DNA of 64,000 nucleotides from CAWAHD01 sp963781785 (GTDB lineage: Bacteria > Planctomycetota > Planctomycetia > Isosphaerales > Isosphaeraceae): the NCBI GenBank assembly GCA_963781785.1, contig CAWAHD010000002.1:3162001-3226000 (forward strand), given 5' to 3'. Positions within the stretch are counted from its first letter, which is position 1. Every line of letters starts with the position of its first letter. A model generated the notes under the pieces. That model was not told where the DNA came from, searched no databases, and worked only from the letters and a program-made list of their open reading frames with translations. This document shows, piece by piece, positions 36,033-45,548 of the stretch. The translations under genes and the position numbers were made by a program.

Positions 36033-36569
36033 TCAGTGTGAAACAGCCGTACGCGCCTCAGTGCTCGAACCGAGATTTGCCACCAGGAAGTCCCTCACCT
36101 CCTGGTGGTGCGGTTCCCAGGCTCGCCAAACAAGATTGGCCCACTTGCGCACCAGCCTCGCGTGATCTTCGATCGATTCCGCCAGGGCGACTTCGAAAAC
36201 CGTCATTGCCGAAATCGCCGCCGGTGGAACGAGATGGGGCCAAACTCGCACGACACCGGCTAGCCGCTGATGGACGGGCGGAACTGCGGTCGGGCGCAGC
36301 CCACGATCAAGAACCAGATGGAGCCCGGAAAGATGAACCATGACCGACTTGTCGCGGTGGTTCCCGCCCGCGTGCTGCACCGCGTAAGCGTCCACCGTCA
36401 ACTGATGCACCCGTCCGAACAGCACCGCATTGCTGTACTCTTTGGCGAGGACCTCTGTGAAGACATCCCAACATTCGGGCGAAGTATGGAAATCGCCGCC
36501 GTAGAATGCGCCGGGACGCCGAGGCATCACGAGCGCACAGCCGGGACAAACGGATTCCATCGCGTTCAT
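36033..36569 (-). CDS. DUF5946 family protein
   Basis: The start MNAMESVCPGCALVMPRRPG is chosen because the family begins with this CPGC zinc-binding-like motif. The 178 residues continue SPECWDVFTEVLAKEYSNAV and VHQLTVDAYAVQHAGGNH, the core signature of DUF5946. The C-terminal half is helical. The function is unknown. Upstream sequence in the same frame is open but not protein-like. Confidence 0.8.
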   Translation of the reverse strand: MNAMESVCPGCALVMPRRPGAFYGGDFHTSPECWDVFTEVLAKEYSNAVLFGRVHQLTVDAYAVQHAGGNHRDKSVMVHLSGLHLVLDRGLRPTAVPPVHQRLAGVVRVWPHLVPPAAISAMTVFEVALAESIEDHARLVRKWANLVWRAWEPHHQEVRDFLVANLGSSTEARTAVSH

Positions 36570-36925
36570 GATCGGGGTGCTCGTGAAGCCATGAGGACCA
36601 GGCTCGGGGTGGCGGCGCGCCGACCCAAGCGATGATATCACAGACAGCGCCGCAGAGGGCCGGGTTCGCGCGCAATCACCTTGTAGAGCTTTGGAACGCT
36701 GTAGGCGACAAGCTCGACGAACCGATCCGCCAAGATACACAAGATCGCACAGAGGCCGTCGTGGCGGGCGGTGCCCGCTGATTGTTCAGATTCGCGATAT
36801 CTGGAAAAACGCCAGGGCAACGCTCGGCGGTTGCTCCGATCGACTCTGGGCTTTATCTTGGGAATATCACTCGGCGTCGTCCCACTTCAAATCGTTCGTC
36901 GTCTGGCGTCTGCGGAGCCTGATCC
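36570..36925. other. Divergent intergenic region
   Basis: It lies between the minus-strand DUF5946 gene and the plus-strand HEAT-like gene, and should contain both promoters. No gene or repeat is supported. Confidence 0.4.
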
Positions 36926-38464
36926 ATGCGTCCGGCTTTACGAACTCTGGCGTGTTATCTCGCGCTTCTCGCTCTGATTTGGCCGTGCTCTGCTTTGGCC
37001 ACAACGATCGACCCGCTCCTGTTCGAGGAGTTGGTGCTCGGGGCGGATTTCGTCGGCGTCGTCGAGTGCGAGCAAGCGGGCGGCATCGTGGCATCGTACA
37101 CAGTGATCGAGTCGTGGAAGGGGCCAAAGGCCGGCAGCCGAATCAAGATTCGCGTGGCGGTCAACTACTGGGAGCCTCAGTTTCCGACCACGCTTTGCGG
37201 TGAGCGATACTTCGTGACGGCCTACAAGGAGGCGCCTTTCCGGATGATGAGCACGACCTCGGGCGGGCCTGTGCCACTGTGGTGGCGGAATATCCCCTCC
37301 GAGTACAGCTTGCCGCTCTTTCAGGGGCGCAAGCTGCTCGCGCCCGGGGACGACCAAGGTGCCGAATTTCAGAAGACCCGGAAGGCTGCCCACGCCCTGC
37401 TGGCACTCAAGCCGGCCGAGCAGGAGGCGGCCCTGCTGAAGGCGGTCATCGAGAACGATTTCCTCGGCACGAAATGGCGTGGGGGCGAGCCGGACAAGGC
37501 AAAGGTCGAAGAGCTTCGCGCGCGACTGACGAAGTTGACCACCACGGAACTCCTGGTGACCGAACTGATCCGGATGGCCAATGAGCAGCCGGAAAAGTGG
37601 GCGATCCGGGTGCGGGTGGTCCTGGGCAAAGCGGGCGGACCGGTTACCCTGGCCGCACTAGAGAAACTGGTGCCGGACCGATCGCCGTGGCGTAAGAATG
37701 AGCTCGACGAGCTCATCGGGGAGATCCGGCAGCGGCAGGATCGGCAGGGCACCGGCTCGCTGGCGAATGCAGACGCCCCGGCGAAGGAGCAAGCTCCGTC
37801 CGCCCAAGAGCTGGCCAGCGCGAGAAAGTCCCTGGCAGGCGGAGAGAAGGCCGCGGGATTTGGCGAAGCGTTCGAGACCCTGACACGGCACGACCCCGGC
37901 CCAGTCGTGGAATATCTGGTGGCGTGGATCAATCCCAATCAAGACTGGCGCAGCAAGGACCAGGGGTATGTTCTGGGGTCGTATTTCGCCTGGCGGTGCG
38001 GCAAGGATCGGAAGAAGCACTTGGCTGCTCTTTCGGAGGCCAAGGACCCATTCATCCGCGTGGCCGGTGCCGTGTACCTCTCTTTCGAAGACGCCACGGC
38101 GGGGACAGCCGCGCTCTCGCGGCTGACCGCAGTCGATGGTGACGCAGGAGCGTGGGCGGCACTCACCCTGGCCAGGCGCGGCCGCAAGGATGCAGTGCCT
38201 CGCGCACTCCAGTTGTTCCGGGAACTTGCGCCGGCTGACCAGAACGCGGTTTCGATGGCGAGAGTTCCACACCGTAACTTGCAGAAACGCGTGCTTCTTT
38301 TGCTCTCGAACTCAGCTCGCGCGGGCGGTGTGCCGCAGCCCGTCGCGGCGGGGCATACGGAGAGCTCGTTCGATGCCCTCCTGACTTGGTGGAAGACACA
38401 TGGCGACAAGCTGGTCCTGACCGACCCATGGCTGGGGATGTTGGAGAGGCAGAAGGTTGATTGA
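36926..38464 (+). CDS. Secreted HEAT-repeat-like protein
   Basis: The 512-residue protein starts MRPALRTLACYLALLALIWP, a clear signal peptide cleaved after ALA. Residues 25-130 form a beta domain (ADFVGVVECEQAGGIVASYT, YFVTAYKEAP) like that preceding HEAT repeats in other planctomycete exported proteins. After residue 330 helical repeats follow (DPFIRVAGAVYLSFEDATAG, GAWAALTLARRGRKDAVPRA). It is probably a periplasmic scaffold. The frame is uninterrupted. Confidence 0.8.
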   Translation: MRPALRTLACYLALLALIWPCSALATTIDPLLFEELVLGADFVGVVECEQAGGIVASYTVIESWKGPKAGSRIKIRVAVNYWEPQFPTTLCGERYFVTAYKEAPFRMMSTTSGGPVPLWWRNIPSEYSLPLFQGRKLLAPGDDQGAEFQKTRKAAHALLALKPAEQEAALLKAVIENDFLGTKWRGGEPDKAKVEELRARLTKLTTTELLVTELIRMANEQPEKWAIRVRVVLGKAGGPVTLAALEKLVPDRSPWRKNELDELIGEIRQRQDRQGTGSLANADAPAKEQAPSAQELASARKSLAGGEKAAGFGEAFETLTRHDPGPVVEYLVAWINPNQDWRSKDQGYVLGSYFAWRCGKDRKKHLAALSEAKDPFIRVAGAVYLSFEDATAGTAALSRLTAVDGDAGAWAALTLARRGRKDAVPRALQLFRELAPADQNAVSMARVPHRNLQKRVLLLLSNSARAGGVPQPVAAGHTESSFDALLTWWKTHGDKLVLTDPWLGMLERQKVD

Positions 38465-38474
38465 CAGCGTCACA

Positions 38475-38813
38475 TCACGTGTCGCGCGGCAGTTCCGAAC
38501 GCGGCATCGCGATTCCGAACAGCTTGTATCGGAGCCAATGAAAGCCAAGAAACCCGAGCTGCAAGAGGACAAAAGGGGTGACGAGCACCAGGACCACGAC
38601 GGCGACCGGCGGACCGACGAGAACGGCCAACGGAATGGCGAGGATGCGCTCCCAGAGCGGCCACGAGATCAAATCGCCGGGAATTCGTTCGGGATCCGAA
38701 TTCGCGAGCAGCAAAGATCGGTCGCCGCGAATTCTGTCGCGGACGGCGAGGAGGAGCGCGGCGAGCCAGATCATGGCGACGACCAACGCGACGCAAAAAA
38801 GCGTGACCCACAT
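38475..38813 (-). CDS. Small membrane protein
   Basis: The 112-residue product starts MWVTLFCVALVVAMIWLAAL, the first membrane helix. A polar loop follows (RDRIRGDRSLLLANSDPER), then one long hydrophobic block, AIPLAVLVGPPVAVVVLVLV to LLQLGFLG, long enough for two helices. GAGGAAGAG lies about 13 bases upstream. No enzymatic motif is seen. It stands convergent with the HEAT-like gene, 10 bp apart. Confidence 0.65.
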   Translation of the reverse strand: MWVTLFCVALVVAMIWLAALLLAVRDRIRGDRSLLLANSDPERIPGDLISWPLWERILAIPLAVLVGPPVAVVVLVLVTPFVLLQLGFLGFHWLRYKLFGIAMPRSELPRDT

Positions 38814-38916
38814 CGGAGTGCGCTCTTCCTCGACTCCTGACAAACAGGCTCTGTCGGCCGCCGAGCCGAGACAAAACCCGATCGTACCACAAATCGCCGC
38901 GTCGGCGTGCGTCCGC

Positions 38917-39180
38917 TCAACTGCCAGGTTCGGCGCTTCGGCCGCGACACGGGCAGACAGCCGGTTCCACGCCCCTCTTCCGTCCGCACCACGGGCACTC
39001 GCCGCGCCGGCATCGAGCGCAACCCCGCCGCTCGAAGATCCGGAATTGCTCGCACAGCCACAATAGAGGGATGAGAGGGACAAGGGCAACCAGCACGCCG
39101 AACGGTCCGTACAAGCTGCCAAGAGTGAAGGCCGCGACGACCGGAGCAACTTCGGCCAGGTTGAGGAGGTCGAGGCCCAT
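38917..39180 (-). CDS. Small membrane protein with cysteine-rich zinc-ribbon-like tail
   Basis: The start MGLDLLNLAEVAPVVAAFTL is followed by two hydrophobic segments (VVAAFTLGSLYGPFGVLVAL, then VPLIPLLWLCEQF) and a tail with CARC, CPWC and CPC, probably binding zinc. It has 87 residues. The ribosome site is weak. It is in the same direction as the membrane protein gene at 38475 and may form an operon with it. Function unknown. Confidence 0.5.
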   Translation of the reverse strand: MGLDLLNLAEVAPVVAAFTLGSLYGPFGVLVALVPLIPLLWLCEQFRIFERRGCARCRRGECPWCGRKRGVEPAVCPCRGRSAEPGS

Positions 39181-39386
39181 ACATGAGTCGCGCGAGCAGA
39201 GCCGCTCCGGGGCATTACCCGGCGCGATGTCGAGCAGACGGTGGAGTGTGGAAGTGTGCGCCACGTAGGTCAAAGACTGGCCTCCGCAACGTAATCGTCA
39301 CGCTCGGCGGCTGCGGAAGATCGAGCGGCGTGGGGGACAGGCGGGGGCGGCCTCATGTCGCCAGACACCGTCTCGCTTTCCATGGG

Positions 39387-39692
39387 CTACTCCGGGCGGA
39401 TTTCGATGGTTTCTGCATCGACCTCAAGAAATGCCTCGCTTTCCTCATCCCAGTTCGCGAACGCGAATCGCCGGAGTGGCGGTGTGCTGCTCAGTTCGCT
39501 CAGAGCATAGAGCAGCATACCCTCCGGGCGCTTTGCCCTGAGGGCCCTGACTCCGCCGAACTCCACGACGAACGCGCTGCCGCTGTACCCGCGAATTCGG
39601 ACGCGCACCGTGTTCTCATGCTGCTCGACGGCTACGACCGCGCCGTCATGAAAGTCGGCGTCTCCGACATATCCGACGAATGCAGGTTCCAA
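39387..39692 (-). CDS. Hypothetical protein, 101 residues
   Basis: The acidic protein begins MEPAFVGYVGDADFHDGAVV from a TTG with GGGAGG 11 bases upstream. The pattern (VVAVEQHENTVRVRIRGYSG, FVVEFGGVRALRAKRPEGM, AFANWDEESEAFLEVDAETI) is that of small beta-sandwich immunity-like proteins in hypothetical clusters. There is no signal peptide. The function is not assigned. Confidence 0.6.
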   Translation of the reverse strand: MEPAFVGYVGDADFHDGAVVAVEQHENTVRVRIRGYSGSAFVVEFGGVRALRAKRPEGMLLYALSELSSTPPLRRFAFANWDEESEAFLEVDAETIEIRPE

Positions 39693-39747
39693 GAACGGTG
39701 TGCCTCCCTATTAGCCGTGAATGGACCAGAAAGCAAGAACGAGGGTG

Positions 39748-40236
39748 TTAATGGACGATGCCGGCTTTCTCTTCCTCGATCTCGTCTCCGTCAACGACGA
39801 CAAAGGAACCGTCGTCTTGCTCGTTTGCTCTGAGTTGCTGTTTCGTTGGCCCTTTGGGAGTAAGCCGCAGCGTGTAGACATGTCCTTCGATCAATTCCTT
39901 CGGGTAGGAACGACCGCGTTCAGTAAATGCCCGCACCTGAATGCACTTGGCCATGAGATTGCCCTTCACGACTTCGACCACGGCGAAGGAATCAATCATC
40001 GGCATCGCGAGAGCGTCACCGATCCGAACGCATAGGCCCCTCGCTCGTGAGTATCTGGCACGGAGGACGAACACCTCTTTCTCCGGCTTCACTGAAGCGG
40101 CAGCGTCTGGTGTTTTCGCCGCCGCATGTTTGGTCGCGAGTGAGTCACTTGCGCCCTCTCGATGCGACGAGCAGCCGCCCAAACAAGAAAGGGCGGCTAT
40201 CAAGCACACGAGCGTGACGCAGAACTTTCCAGGCAT
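39748..40236 (-). CDS. Predicted lipoprotein
   Basis: The start MPGKFCVTLVCLIAALSCLG leads into the lipobox LSCLGGC, so the cysteine of GGC would be lipidated. The mature 135 residues contain a low-complexity linker, then a beta-rich domain (VVEVVKGNLMAKCIQVRAFT, GHVYTLRLTPKG). The ATG lies one base after the stop of the CbrC-family gene, so both are translated together. The role is unknown. Confidence 0.75.
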   Translation of the reverse strand: MPGKFCVTLVCLIAALSCLGGCSSHREGASDSLATKHAAAKTPDAAASVKPEKEVFVLRARYSRARGLCVRIGDALAMPMIDSFAVVEVVKGNLMAKCIQVRAFTERGRSYPKELIEGHVYTLRLTPKGPTKQQLRANEQDDGSFVVVDGDEIEEEKAGIVH

Positions 40237-40237
40237 C

Positions 40238-40963
40238 TCAGTCAACGTCCCAATGGGCTGTCAACCTTTCGCACGAGTTGCAGCGAAAGACATAGAATCC
40301 AATTTCAAGGGACTCGCTATCCCACAGATCCGGCCCGCAGTTTTGAACGATCTGTTCAAAGTAACGTCGCCCGTCGCCATCCGGCGCACGCTGCGAGAAC
40401 TCGTCATGATTCCACTGGCCGATGAATACCATCGGCTGCCGGCAACAGAATTGCCAGCATTCGCCTTGAATCGTGTCGTAGTTCGGCGTCCGCAGTACTT
40501 CGAACATGATGCCCTGCGGAAGCCGGGCTCCGACCCAGTCGTCGTCTCGGGGCACCATCTCGAAGTCATTGCGATTCAGTCCGGGGACGCCGAATGTCAC
40601 ACCTTCAAACGCCTGGTCCCAGGAGATCATGCCGAGTTCTGTATCCTTGGTGATGGCGGCTCTGCCCGATCGCAGGCAGGTGTAACACGCCCTGATCACG
40701 CGATCCCCTAGTTCCGGGAACGGCACCGCGTGCTTGCAGACTCGGCATGGACAAGCGGCGCGATCGTGGGCAGCCAGACCGTGTTCCGCACCGCAGGTGG
40801 GGCACGCACACATCAACGCACAGCCGATGTCAAGTCGAAAGCAGTGCGCTCGCTCGCCACCGCACAAGGAGCAAGTGGCCAGGCCACAGTAGTCAGTGGC
40901 CGGGTCGGATGGCCCCGCGAACAGGGGGACGGGGATGCCGAGTTGGGCAAAGGATTGGGCCAC
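40238..40963 (-). CDS. CbrC family (UPF0167) protein
   Basis: The 241-residue protein has several zinc-type cysteine pairs (CSLCGGERAH, CACPTCGAEHG, CPCRVC, CYTCLRSG) and the conserved YCGLATC and WQFCCRQPMVFIGQWNHDEF blocks. The first 15 residues match the FAQLGIPVPLFAGPSDPATD form of CbrC proteins. E. coli CbrC is linked to colicin E2 tolerance. The biochemical role is unknown. It is first in a two-gene operon with the lipoprotein. Confidence 0.8.
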   Translation of the reverse strand: MAQSFAQLGIPVPLFAGPSDPATDYCGLATCSLCGGERAHCFRLDIGCALMCACPTCGAEHGLAAHDRAACPCRVCKHAVPFPELGDRVIRACYTCLRSGRAAITKDTELGMISWDQAFEGVTFGVPGLNRNDFEMVPRDDDWVGARLPQGIMFEVLRTPNYDTIQGECWQFCCRQPMVFIGQWNHDEFSQRAPDGDGRRYFEQIVQNCGPDLWDSESLEIGFYVFRCNSCERLTAHWDVD

Positions 40964-41277
40964 GAACGATCGCCTGCGCTGCCCTGACCAAAATGCTCAG
41001 CGGATGCCGCCGCCGAGTGCGCGCTTGATCGTACCAGAAACCGTTGCAACGCGCCGCAATTGCGGCAGCACGAGGTCAGGCGTCGGACTCGTGCCAGTCA
41101 TGGCCGCTGAAGCGCGTTGTCAGCCACGCCTCCTCGTCGCACGCTGATACTCGTGTGATTCGAGATTTCGACCATCCACGTATCCGACACCGGCACCGCC
41201 GTTCTCGATCGAGCGGACGAGGAACGGGTACTCGCCGCCACGGACTTCCGGCGTGCGGTACCGTTGGGCGCGGTCTC

Positions 41278-41574
41278 TCAATAGTGGTAGCGCGATTGAA
41301 GGAAATCGACTCGGTTGCCTCGGACCAGGTAGACCAACCGGTGCTCCTGTGTGACCCGGCGCGACCAAGCTCCTGCCAGAAGATGTTTGAGTGGCTCCGG
41401 CTTGCCAATCCCGGAAAATGGCTCACGCAGCACGGCCTCGACCAGTTCCAGCACCCGCAGGGCAACCTTGCGATCGGTGTCAACCCAGTAGCGTAGATCC
41501 TCGAGGAACTCCGGGTGGAAAACAGCCTCTCTCGGAGCCCGAGCTTGCTCGGCCACTTCACGGCGCTTGACCAA
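41278..41574 (-). CDS. Txe/YoeB family mRNA interferase toxin
   Basis: The frame has AVFHPEFLEDLRYWVDTDRK, LVEAVLREPFSGIGKPEPLK, AWSRRVTQEHRLVYLVRGNR and the C-terminal SRYHY. These are the signatures of YoeB, including the EHRLVY and terminal YHY catalytic region. YoeB cleaves mRNA in the ribosome A site. The start is probably TTG near 41574, inside the end of the antitoxin gene. About 98 residues. Confidence 0.88.
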   Translation of the reverse strand: MVKRREVAEQARAPREAVFHPEFLEDLRYWVDTDRKVALRVLELVEAVLREPFSGIGKPEPLKHLLAGAWSRRVTQEHRLVYLVRGNRVDFLQSRYHY

Positions 41575-41845
41575 GATTGAACTCCCGCCGCAGCGCCTCG
41601 ACCGTCTCTCCGGGGAGTTCCTGAGTTTGGGCACGAACGAGGGCGGTCAGAAGGCGCTGTGCGTTCTTGGGAGAACGCAAGAGATGGGCCGTCTCCATCA
41701 GGCCGCGGAGCTCGGCTGCGGCGACCAATACAACGTCTTCGGCTCCCCGGCGGCGAATCACGATCGGCTCGCGCGTCGACGTGACCTCGTCACAAAGGGC
41801 TGCAAGGTTGGCCCGGGCGTGAGTATACGTAGTTTCGGTACCCAT
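41558..41845 (-). CDS. YefM/Phd-type antitoxin
   Basis: The start MGTETTYTHARANLAALCDE is the typical Phd/YefM N-terminal DNA-binding half. Continuing IVIRRRGAEDVVLVAAAELR, it reaches a helical C-terminus that masks the toxin. It precedes and overlaps the YoeB gene. The pair usually represses its own promoter, here expected within 41846-41920. Confidence 0.88.
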   Translation of the reverse strand: MGTETTYTHARANLAALCDEVTSTREPIVIRRRGAEDVVLVAAAELRGLMETAHLLRSPKNAQRLLTALVRAQTQELPGETVEALRREFNLGQAP

Positions 41846-42013
41846 TGCGACCCCCAAACATGTACAGGAACACTGTACGCCCAGAGGTGCGCCCTGTCAA
41901 CGCGCCGAATGCGAAAACTCCGCATCGGGTACACTCGCAGTGGCCGGATCGAGCCGAGGCTCGAGCGCCTGTCCGCTCTGTGAGCCGGCGTATCAGTGAT
42001 GGAGGCGAACACC

Positions 42014-43182
42014 GTGAGCGAAATCAGCAAGGGCAATCATCAGTCGGAATCAGAGGGACATCATGGATGCTCTTCGGAGAGCAGACACGATCGCAAGGTG
42101 CCGGAGATCGACATCCTGAGTCCGCTCACGATCCGCGGCGCGACGTTCCGGAACCGGATCGTCATGTCGCCGATGTGCCAGTACTCGGCCACCGACGGAA
42201 TGGCCAATGACTGGCATCTCGTGCATCTGGGGAGCCGGGCGGCTGGGGGTGTTGCGCTCGTGATGGTTGAGGCGACAGCAGTGACGCCCGAGGGAAGGAT
42301 TTCCCCGGGCGACATGGGGATCTGGGACGACCGGCACGTCGAGCCCCTGGCCCGGATTGGCGCTTTGTTCACAGCCAGGGCGCCGTCGCGGGCATCCAGC
42401 TTGCCCACGCAGGGCGCAAAGGAAGCTGCGACCTGCCCTGGAAAGGCGGTGCCAGGCTGAAGACTCAGGCGGAGGGGGGCTGGACGGTTGTCGCGCCGAG
42501 CCCCATCCCGTTCACCGAAGGCGACCCGGTTCCGGTCCCGCTGAATGAATCCGGGATCGAGGAGATCGTCGCCGCCTTCGAATCCGGCGCCCGCCGTGCG
42601 CTTGAGGCCGGCTTTCGCTTGATCGAGATCCACTCAGCTCATGGATATCTGTTGCATGAGTTCCTGTCGCCGCTCTCTAATTATCGTCAGGATCAATACG
42701 GGGGCAGTCTCGACAATCGAATGCGGCTGGTCCTGCGGGTGGCAGCCCAACTGCGGAAGCTCATGCCCGAGGAGCTACCCCTCTTCGTACGGATCTCGGC
42801 GACCGACTGGGAAACCGGCGGCTGGGACGCGGATCAATCGGTGATTCTGGCGCGGAGGCTGTGCGAAATCGGGGTGGACTTGATCGACGTATCCTCCGGG
42901 GCACTCGTGCCCAAAGCGCGCATTCCGGTCGCCAAGGGCTATCAAGTTCCGTTCGCGCGGAAGATTCGCTACGAGGCGGGGATCATGACCGGGGCAGTCG
43001 GAATGATCACCGAGACCGCGCATGCCAACGAGATCATCACCGGCGGCGACGCCGACCTGGTCTTCCTGGCACGAGAGCTGTTGCGTCAGCCGTACTGGGC
43101 GTTGCGAGCCGAGCACGAGCTCGGCGTCGACCCGAGCTGGCCGACGCAGTATGGATATGCCGTTCGCCGGCGAGCGAAGTGA
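42014..43182 (+). CDS. NADH:flavin oxidoreductase, Old Yellow Enzyme/YqjM type, one frameshift
   Basis: GTG 42014 is chosen because GGAGG lies at 42001-42005. N-terminal LRNRIVMSPMCQYSA-like sequence (here FRNRIVMSPMCQYSA) has the YqjM-type cysteine near the flavin. After a one-base shift near 42360 the frame continues FVHSQGAVAGIQLAHAGRKG with the His pair, then EIHSAHGYLLHEFLSPLSNY and RQDQYGGSLDNR. The C-terminal FMN phosphate site is VGMITETAHANEIITGGDAD. It reduces activated C=C bonds using NADPH. Rejoined, it has about 388 residues. Confidence 0.88.
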
Positions 43183-43210
43183 GGCGAGCGAGCGATTCCC
43201 GCGATCATTA

Positions 43211-44227
43211 TCACGGCACCTCGGCGACCTCGCCTCCGTTGCGCGTAACCAGCGCCCTGAAAACCTGCTTGGCGACCGACATCTTGATGAAGCGGATCGA
43301 GCCGTCCGCCATCGACGCGTTGAATCCGCCGGGATGTTTGCTTCCTGCCCCGAACAGGGGATCGAAGGACGCCAGCGAGAGGTCTTCGGGCTTGCTCCAC
43401 GGAACGGCGTTCGCCGCCTCCACGAACAGGAGCGTGTTCGATGTCCCGTCGGTTATGCTCGCGATGCTTACCCCTGTCGGATCTCCGGTGAACATCGAAC
43501 GGGGATCCACGATGACCTGGTATGTCGTCAAGCTGTCAGATACGACCGGCTCGGACGGGCACCGGAAGACGCTCGGTATCTTGTCAGCGAGGGGCCTGTT
43601 GTGAGGACTATCCCACGGCTCGTCGAGGTGAAACTCGTCGTAGAGGACCTGTTGTTCCAGGTACGGAAGGATCAGGACCCGCCAGCTCAAGAGCGGCTTG
43701 CCGTCCGCATCGCACTTTGCCGCCGGTGGGAATGTGCCGTGCTGGTCCTCGTAGTTGTGCATCGCCAGCGCGATCTGCTTCTGGTTGTTTGTGCATTGCG
43801 CACGGCGGGCCGCCTCGCGGGCGGCCTGCACGGCCGGCAGGAGCAGCGCTGTCATCACAGCAATCGGCACGACCAGGAACGAGAGGCCGCCGAGCACGAT
43901 TCCGGTCGTTGCCATCCCCTTACCCTTGAGCCGCATCTTCGGGCTGTTGATTTCATTCAAACCCATCATGCCCAGGATGATCGCCGGTAAGCCCGTAAGA
44001 ATGCAGGCGAACGGGGAGCACAATCCCAGGATCAGGCTGGCAATCGCCTTACCGCTAGTCCGGAGTGGACGGTCGTCATGGAGTTCGATGAGCTCCACGT
44101 CGGGAAAATACGTCGACGCCGGAACGATCAGCGGGCGCTGGCAATCCGGGCAGCGCGCGCGGCGTCCCGCGTTGGCGTCGGTGGTCTGGAATTCGCTCCC
44201 ACACTCGCATCGAACGACGATCGCCAC
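43211..44227 (-). CDS. DUF1559 (SBP_bac_10) pilin-like protein with zinc ribbon and DUF4190-like helices
   Basis: The start is GTG 44227, with GAGGG upstream. Residues 1-35 form a zinc ribbon (CECGS...CPDC). Residues 60-130 hold membrane helices (IASLILGLCSPFACILTGLP, GMATTGIVLGGLSFLVVPIA). AREAARRAQCTNNQKQIALA then starts the DUF1559 domain, which ends ASMADGSIRFIKMSVAKQV. DUF1559 proteins are a planctomycete hallmark, thought to resemble type II pseudopilins. This version with zinc ribbon and DUF4190 is anchored by internal helices rather than a pilin leader. Confidence 0.9.
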   Translation of the reverse strand: MAIVVRCECGSEFQTTDANAGRRARCPDCQRPLIVPASTYFPDVELIELHDDRPLRTSGKAIASLILGLCSPFACILTGLPAIILGMMGLNEINSPKMRLKGKGMATTGIVLGGLSFLVVPIAVMTALLLPAVQAAREAARRAQCTNNQKQIALAMHNYEDQHGTFPPAAKCDADGKPLLSWRVLILPYLEQQVLYDEFHLDEPWDSPHNRPLADKIPSVFRCPSEPVVSDSLTTYQVIVDPRSMFTGDPTGVSIASITDGTSNTLLFVEAANAVPWSKPEDLSLASFDPLFGAGSKHPGGFNASMADGSIRFIKMSVAKQVFRALVTRNGGEVAEVP

Positions 44228-44404
44228 GGTTGCGCCCTCGCGAAAAAGTACCCTTGTCGCAGATCCCGGCACATCGTATCACCGACCGGGTTCGGACTCA
44301 ACGAATTGACCCGCCGGGGGCGAAGGGAGACAATCACGCTGTCCGTTGTGTTCGAACATCGAGCGAGCCCCAGCGGCGGAAATCTGACTGGATACGGAGT
44401 GGCC

Positions 44405-45529
44405 ATGGAGTTGCCGGAAATCGGACTGGGAGTCGTCGGTTGCGGTGGTTTCGGGCTCTATGCTCTTCAGCAGTTCGCCCAGGTGCCCGGCGTGCGGCTG
44501 ATCGCGATGGCCGGGACCAGTCGACCGGCTGCCCGCGCCGCGGCACTGCGGTTCGGGATTCCCGACATCGAAGCCGTCGAGAAGCTGCTGGCGCGCACCG
44601 ACGTCGACCTGGTCTACATCGCCACGCCTCCGTTTTTGCACTTTCCTCAAGCCATGGCGGCGCTCGAACAAGGGAAGCACGTCATCTGTGAAAAGCCCCT
44701 GGCCATGACGCTCGAGCAGGCCAACGCCCTGGTCGCTGCCGGCCGGAAGTACGACAAGCTGGTGGTTGCCAACTTGATGCAGCGCTATAACCCGGTGTAC
44801 GACGTTGTCGGCAGCCTGATCCAGACGTCCGTGCTGGGCGAGCCGTTGCACGGCTATTTCGAGAACTACGCCTCCGACGAGAATTTGCCGCCGGACCACT
44901 GGTTCTGGGATCCGGCCAAGAGCGGCGGGATCTTCATCGAGCATGGCGTGCACTTCTTCGACATGTTCGCTGGCTGGCTCGGGCCCGGCTCGGTCACCGC
45001 CGCGGACCGCGGGGTTCGCGCGGGCTCAGAGCCTCCGATCGAAGAGCACGTGCAGTGCACGCTGCGGTATGGCTCCGGCGTCATCGTCAACTTCTACCAT
45101 GGCTTCCACCAGACCGGCCGGATGGACAGGCAGGAGCTGCGGCTGGTGTTCGAGCGCGGCGACGCGACCCTCTACGACTGGGTGCCCACCAGGGTAAAGA
45201 TCCACGCGATTGCCGACGAGGCCCAGACCCGCGTGCTCTGCGAGCTGTTTCCGGGCGCGCGGCTGGACGTCTCCGCGACGTACGCGCCAAGAGACCGAAG
45301 CTGCGTGGGACGCGGAAAGATCCTGGACGTGTATCAGATGGTCGAGCTTTCATGGGGCGACGGGACCAACAAGTCGCATCGCTACGGCGAGCTGCTTCGG
45401 TCCATGCTAGCCGACCAGCTCGCCTGGATCCGCGACCGGTCGCACCGCCGGAAAATCACCGAGGAGAACGGGCGCGACTCGCTCGCGGCCGCCTGCGCCG
45501 CCGACCGGCTGGCTCGCGCTCAGGAATAA
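44405..45529 (+). CDS. Gfo/Idh/MocA family oxidoreductase
   Basis: The 374-residue protein begins MELPEIGLGVVGCGGFGLYA, the dinucleotide-binding GxGxxG-like loop. The family EKP motif lies in GKHVICEKPLAMTLEQANAL (about residue 92). The C-terminal domain contains GGIFIEHGVHFFDMFAGWLG, with the catalytic-type His. These enzymes oxidise or reduce sugars and related compounds with NAD(P). Its position just ahead of GH130 and a sugar isomerase-like gene suggests carbohydrate metabolism. Confidence 0.9.
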   Translation: MELPEIGLGVVGCGGFGLYALQQFAQVPGVRLIAMAGTSRPAARAAALRFGIPDIEAVEKLLARTDVDLVYIATPPFLHFPQAMAALEQGKHVICEKPLAMTLEQANALVAAGRKYDKLVVANLMQRYNPVYDVVGSLIQTSVLGEPLHGYFENYASDENLPPDHWFWDPAKSGGIFIEHGVHFFDMFAGWLGPGSVTAADRGVRAGSEPPIEEHVQCTLRYGSGVIVNFYHGFHQTGRMDRQELRLVFERGDATLYDWVPTRVKIHAIADEAQTRVLCELFPGARLDVSATYAPRDRSCVGRGKILDVYQMVELSWGDGTNKSHRYGELLRSMLADQLAWIRDRSHRRKITEENGRDSLAAACAADRLARAQE

Positions 45530-45548
45530 TTGATGGAAGGAGCCGGTG